Shown: in pieces, positions 62,131 through 64,000 of the stretch | Layout: the number at the start of each line of letters is the position of its first letter | Numbering within the stretch: the first letter of the stretch is position 1 | NCBI GenBank assembly: GCA_025056965.1 | Contig: JANWVF010000107.1 | Span: forward strand, 1-64,000 | Length of the DNA: 64,000 nt | Direction of reading: 5' to 3' | Source: Thermoflexales bacterium | Lineage (GTDB): Bacteria; Chloroflexota; Anaerolineae; J036; Brachytrichaceae | Translations under genes and position numbers: made by a program | The notes under the pieces: generated by a model | Told to the model about the DNA's origin: nothing | Databases searched by the model: none | Seen by the model: only the letters and a program-made list of their open reading frames with translations

Positions 62131-64000
62131 ATGAGCGCCACCATTGCTGCCGGCGTGGCCAATGTCAGCGATGTGCTTGCGCGCTTGCGCGCCGATCGCG
62201 AATTCATGCGCGATGTGTGTGACTGGCAGCGCGCGCCTGCGCGGCCAGCGCGGTTCGCCGATTTCCCCGCTGCGCTCGATCCGCGCCTGCGCGAGGCGCT
62301 GAAGCGGCGCGGCATCGAACAGCTCTACACGCACCAGGCACAGGCGATCGCGGCGACCCTGCGCGGCGAGCACGTCGTGGTCGTTGCGAACGCCGCCGGC
62401 GGTAAGTCGCTGTGCTTTCACGCGCCCATCCTCAACGCGCTGTTGCGCGATCCGAACGCACGCGCGTTGTGCCTCTTCCCCACCAAGGCGCTGTCGCAAG
62501 ACCAACTCTCCAATCTTTCATCTTTCGTGGCCCATCTTTCATCGAGTGGGGACGGCCTAATGAAAGATGAAAGGTCAAAGATAATCCATACCTACGACGG
62601 CGACACGCCTCAAGCCAAGCGCGCCGAGATTCGCCGCGACGCGCGGGTGATCATCACCAACGCCGACATGCTGCACATCGGCATCCTGCCGCACCATACG
62701 CGCTGGGCGGCGTTCTTCAAGCATCTGCGCTACGTCGTCATTGACGAGATGCACGCCTATCGCGGCATCTTCGGCAGCCATGTCGCCAACGTCATCCGCC
62801 GGCTGAAGCGCCTGTGCGCGTTCTATGGGTCGAACCCGGTCTTCATCCTGGCGTCGGCCACGATCGCCAATCCGCGCGCGCATGCCGAGCGCCTGATCGA
62901 AGCGCCGGTGACGCTGGTGGATGACGACGGCAGCCCGCACGGCGAACGCAACGTCATCATCGTCAACCCGCCGCTGACCGACCCACAATTCGGCCTGCGC
63001 CGCAGCGCCGATTTCGTCGCCCGCGACATCGCCGCGCGCTTCATCGCCGAAGGTTTGCAGACGATCTGCTTTGCGCGGTCGAGGAACACGGCGGAGATTT
63101 TGCTGGCTTACTTGCGGGATATGAGGCTGGGAGTGGGGAGTCGGGAGTCGGCATGTCCCACTTCCCACTCCCCACTTCCGATTCATGGCTATCGCGGCGG
63201 CTATTTGCCCGAGGAGCGGCGCGCGATCGAACAGGGCTTGCGCGAAGGCAGCGTGCGCGGCGTGGTGGCGACCAATGCACTGGAGCTGGGGATTGACATC
63301 GGCGCGCTGGACGCCTGCGTGATGCTCGGCTATCCGGGCAGCATCGCCAGCTTTTGGCAGCAGGCCGGGCGCGCCGGCCGGCGGCGAGGCGCCAGCGTCG
63401 CCGTCATGGTTGCCACGCCCGACCCGCTCGACCAGTATCTTGCCGCACATCCTCAGTACCTCTTTCAGCAGTCGCCTGAGCACGCGCGCATCGCGCCGGA
63501 CAACCTCGGCGTGCTGGCGGCACACGTCGCATGCGCGACCTTCGAGTTGCCGTTCGCGCGCGGCGAACGATTCGGCAGCGTTCGCGTAGACGAGCTGCTC
63601 GATGCGCTAGCCGAAGAGGGCGATGTGCACGCCAGCGGCGTGGGCGCGCTGCCGCTGTTTAGAGGCGCGGACGACTCGCAGCCCGCGACGCGCTACACCT
63701 GGGTCGGCGAGAGCTATCCGGCAGACCGCGTGAGCTTGCGCGGCGCCGGCGAGCGCGTCAGCATCGTGGACGAGCAGGGCAATCTGATCGGTGAGACCGA
63801 ACGCCACACTGCCCCGGCGCGCGTTCACCCGGGCGCGATCTACCTACACCAGGCCCAGACCTACCTCGTGACCGAGCTGGACTGGGAGATGGGCCGCGCC
63901 GTGGTGCGCCGCGTGGATGCCGACTACTACACTCAAGCGAGCGCCGTGTCCGAGGTGATGGTGCTGCGCGAATTCGACCGGCTAGAACCGGCGCAGTCGC
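62131..64000 (+). CDS. DEAD/DEAH-box helicase, YprA/MrfA-like, partial (runs off the right edge)
   Basis: The first 623 codons of a superfamily-2 helicase. Motif Q-like L-Y-T-H-Q-A-Q-A-I, motif I N-A-A-G-G-K-S, Ia F-P-T-K-A-L-S-Q-D-Q-L, Ib T-N-A-D-M-L-H, motif II D-E-M-H, III S-A-T, V A-T-N-A-L-E-L-G-I-D-I-G and VI Q-Q-A-G-R-A-G-R are in order. G-Y-R-G-G-Y-L-P-E-E-R-R marks the YprA branch, whose C-terminal zinc-binding DUF1998-type domain would lie beyond the window. Two variable loops are encoded by palindromic short-repeat arrays (62513-62581 and 63129-63179) that keep the frame open. Confidence 0.92.
   Translation, partial: MSATIAAGVANVSDVLARLRADREFMRDVCDWQRAPARPARFADFPAALDPRLREALKRRGIEQLYTHQAQAIAATLRGEHVVVVANAAGGKSLCFHAPILNALLRDPNARALCLFPTKALSQDQLSNLSSFVAHLSSSGDGLMKDERSKIIHTYDGDTPQAKRAEIRRDARVIITNADMLHIGILPHHTRWAAFFKHLRYVVIDEMHAYRGIFGSHVANVIRRLKRLCAFYGSNPVFILASATIANPRAHAERLIEAPVTLVDDDGSPHGERNVIIVNPPLTDPQFGLRRSADFVARDIAARFIAEGLQTICFARSRNTAEILLAYLRDMRLGVGSRESACPTSHSPLPIHGYRGGYLPEERRAIEQGLREGSVRGVVATNALELGIDIGALDACVMLGYPGSIASFWQQAGRAGRRRGASVAVMVATPDPLDQYLAAHPQYLFQQSPEHARIAPDNLGVLAAHVACATFELPFARGERFGSVRVDELLDALAEEGDVHASGVGALPLFRGADDSQPATRYTWVGESYPADRVSLRGAGERVSIVDEQGNLIGETERHTAPARVHPGAIYLHQAQTYLVTELDWEMGRAVVRRVDADYYTQASAVSEVMVLREFDRLEPAQS
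62513..62581. repeat. In-gene palindromic short-repeat element 1
   Basis: CTTTCATCTTTC (62515-62526) is perfectly inverted at 62562-62573 (GAAAGATGAAAG); a second CATCTTTCAT copy lies at 62533-62542. The 35-base centre is unique sequence. It is a multiple-of-three insert encoding the loop S-S-F-V-A-H-L-S-S-S-G-D between helicase motifs Ia and Ib. Confidence 0.65.
63129..63179. repeat. In-gene palindromic short-repeat element 2
   Basis: A 23-base arm made of GGGAGTG/GGGAGTC heptamers (63129-63151) is inverted at 63157-63179 as CCCACTT/CCCACTC heptamers, about 19 of 23 positions pairing, with a 5-base centre. It keeps the frame and encodes the loop G-V-G-S-R-E-S-A-C-P-T-S-H-S-P-L before motif G-Y-R-G-G-Y. 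Confidence 0.72.

Overview
This 64 kb window is gene-dense, high-GC chromosomal DNA from a bacterium that is most likely a member of the Chloroflexota (inference). The pointers are a coenzyme-B12-dependent ribonucleotide reductase next to NrdR, a dcw cell-wall cluster with a CvpA-like gene inside it, a DUF1501/DUF1800 secreted-protein pair, LysM/CAP surface proteins, and a secreted beta-propeller protein ending in an F-V-P-M-V-R-R tail. No rRNA, tRNA, CRISPR array or insertion sequence was recognised.

Layout. 1-2.9 kb: the start of a CcmC-like cytochrome c biogenesis gene leaving the window leftwards, a TPR-tailed membrane protein and a short-chain dehydrogenase. 3.0-20.6 kb: one co-directional division and cell-wall cluster, mraZ-rsmH-ftsL-ftsI-murF-mraY-murD-ftsW-murG-cvpA-like-murC-murB-ddl-ftsQ-ftsA-ftsZ, with murE absent. 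It is preceded by a strong terminator, DnaA boxes, a promoter and three 10-bp-spaced MraZ boxes; ftsZ has its own promoter with DnaA boxes. 20.7-26.2 kb: nrdR and an intein-containing nrdJ. 26.3-40.3 kb: a mixed set (DUF4032 protein, histidine phosphatase, MeaB GTPase, DUF1501/propeller/DUF1800 trio, Mn-type superoxide dismutase, ferredoxin, PhoU, and a fused iron-sulfur/molybdopterin hydroxylase).

40.3-44.9 kb is the accessory island: a 999-residue NLR-like (NB-ARC plus TPR) STAND ATPase and, just upstream in the same operon, a single-pass membrane protein. They share a beta-rich motif of about 28 residues; the membrane protein carries two copies of its core exactly 21 residues apart. This looks like a HET-s/NWD2-style amyloid-signalling pair and is the best candidate for an undescribed defence or cell-death system here.

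44.9-59.7 kb, all on the minus strand, makes branched-chain amino acids: ilvB-ilvN-ilvC-(ABC ATPase)-leuA-(racemase-like)-leuC-leuD, then cimA. Both the ilvB operon and cimA begin with a sigma-70-type promoter, a nearly leaderless leader peptide rich in Leu/Val or Ile codons, and an intrinsic terminator: two parallel ribosome-stalling attenuators. The operon is colonised by accessory genes: a hepT-mntA toxin-antitoxin pair between leuC and leuD, a second nucleotidyltransferase pair after leuD, and two damaged four-helix-bundle (S23/IVP-like) genes in the ilvB-ilvN and ilvN-ilvC gaps, each bounded by inverted arrays of degenerate 8-9-mers. Related short-repeat palindromes lie in frame inside the helicase gene at the right edge.

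59.7-64 kb: a GntR/FadR-type regulator divergent from ilvB, two LysM proteins, and a YprA-type DEAD/DEAH helicase running off the end.
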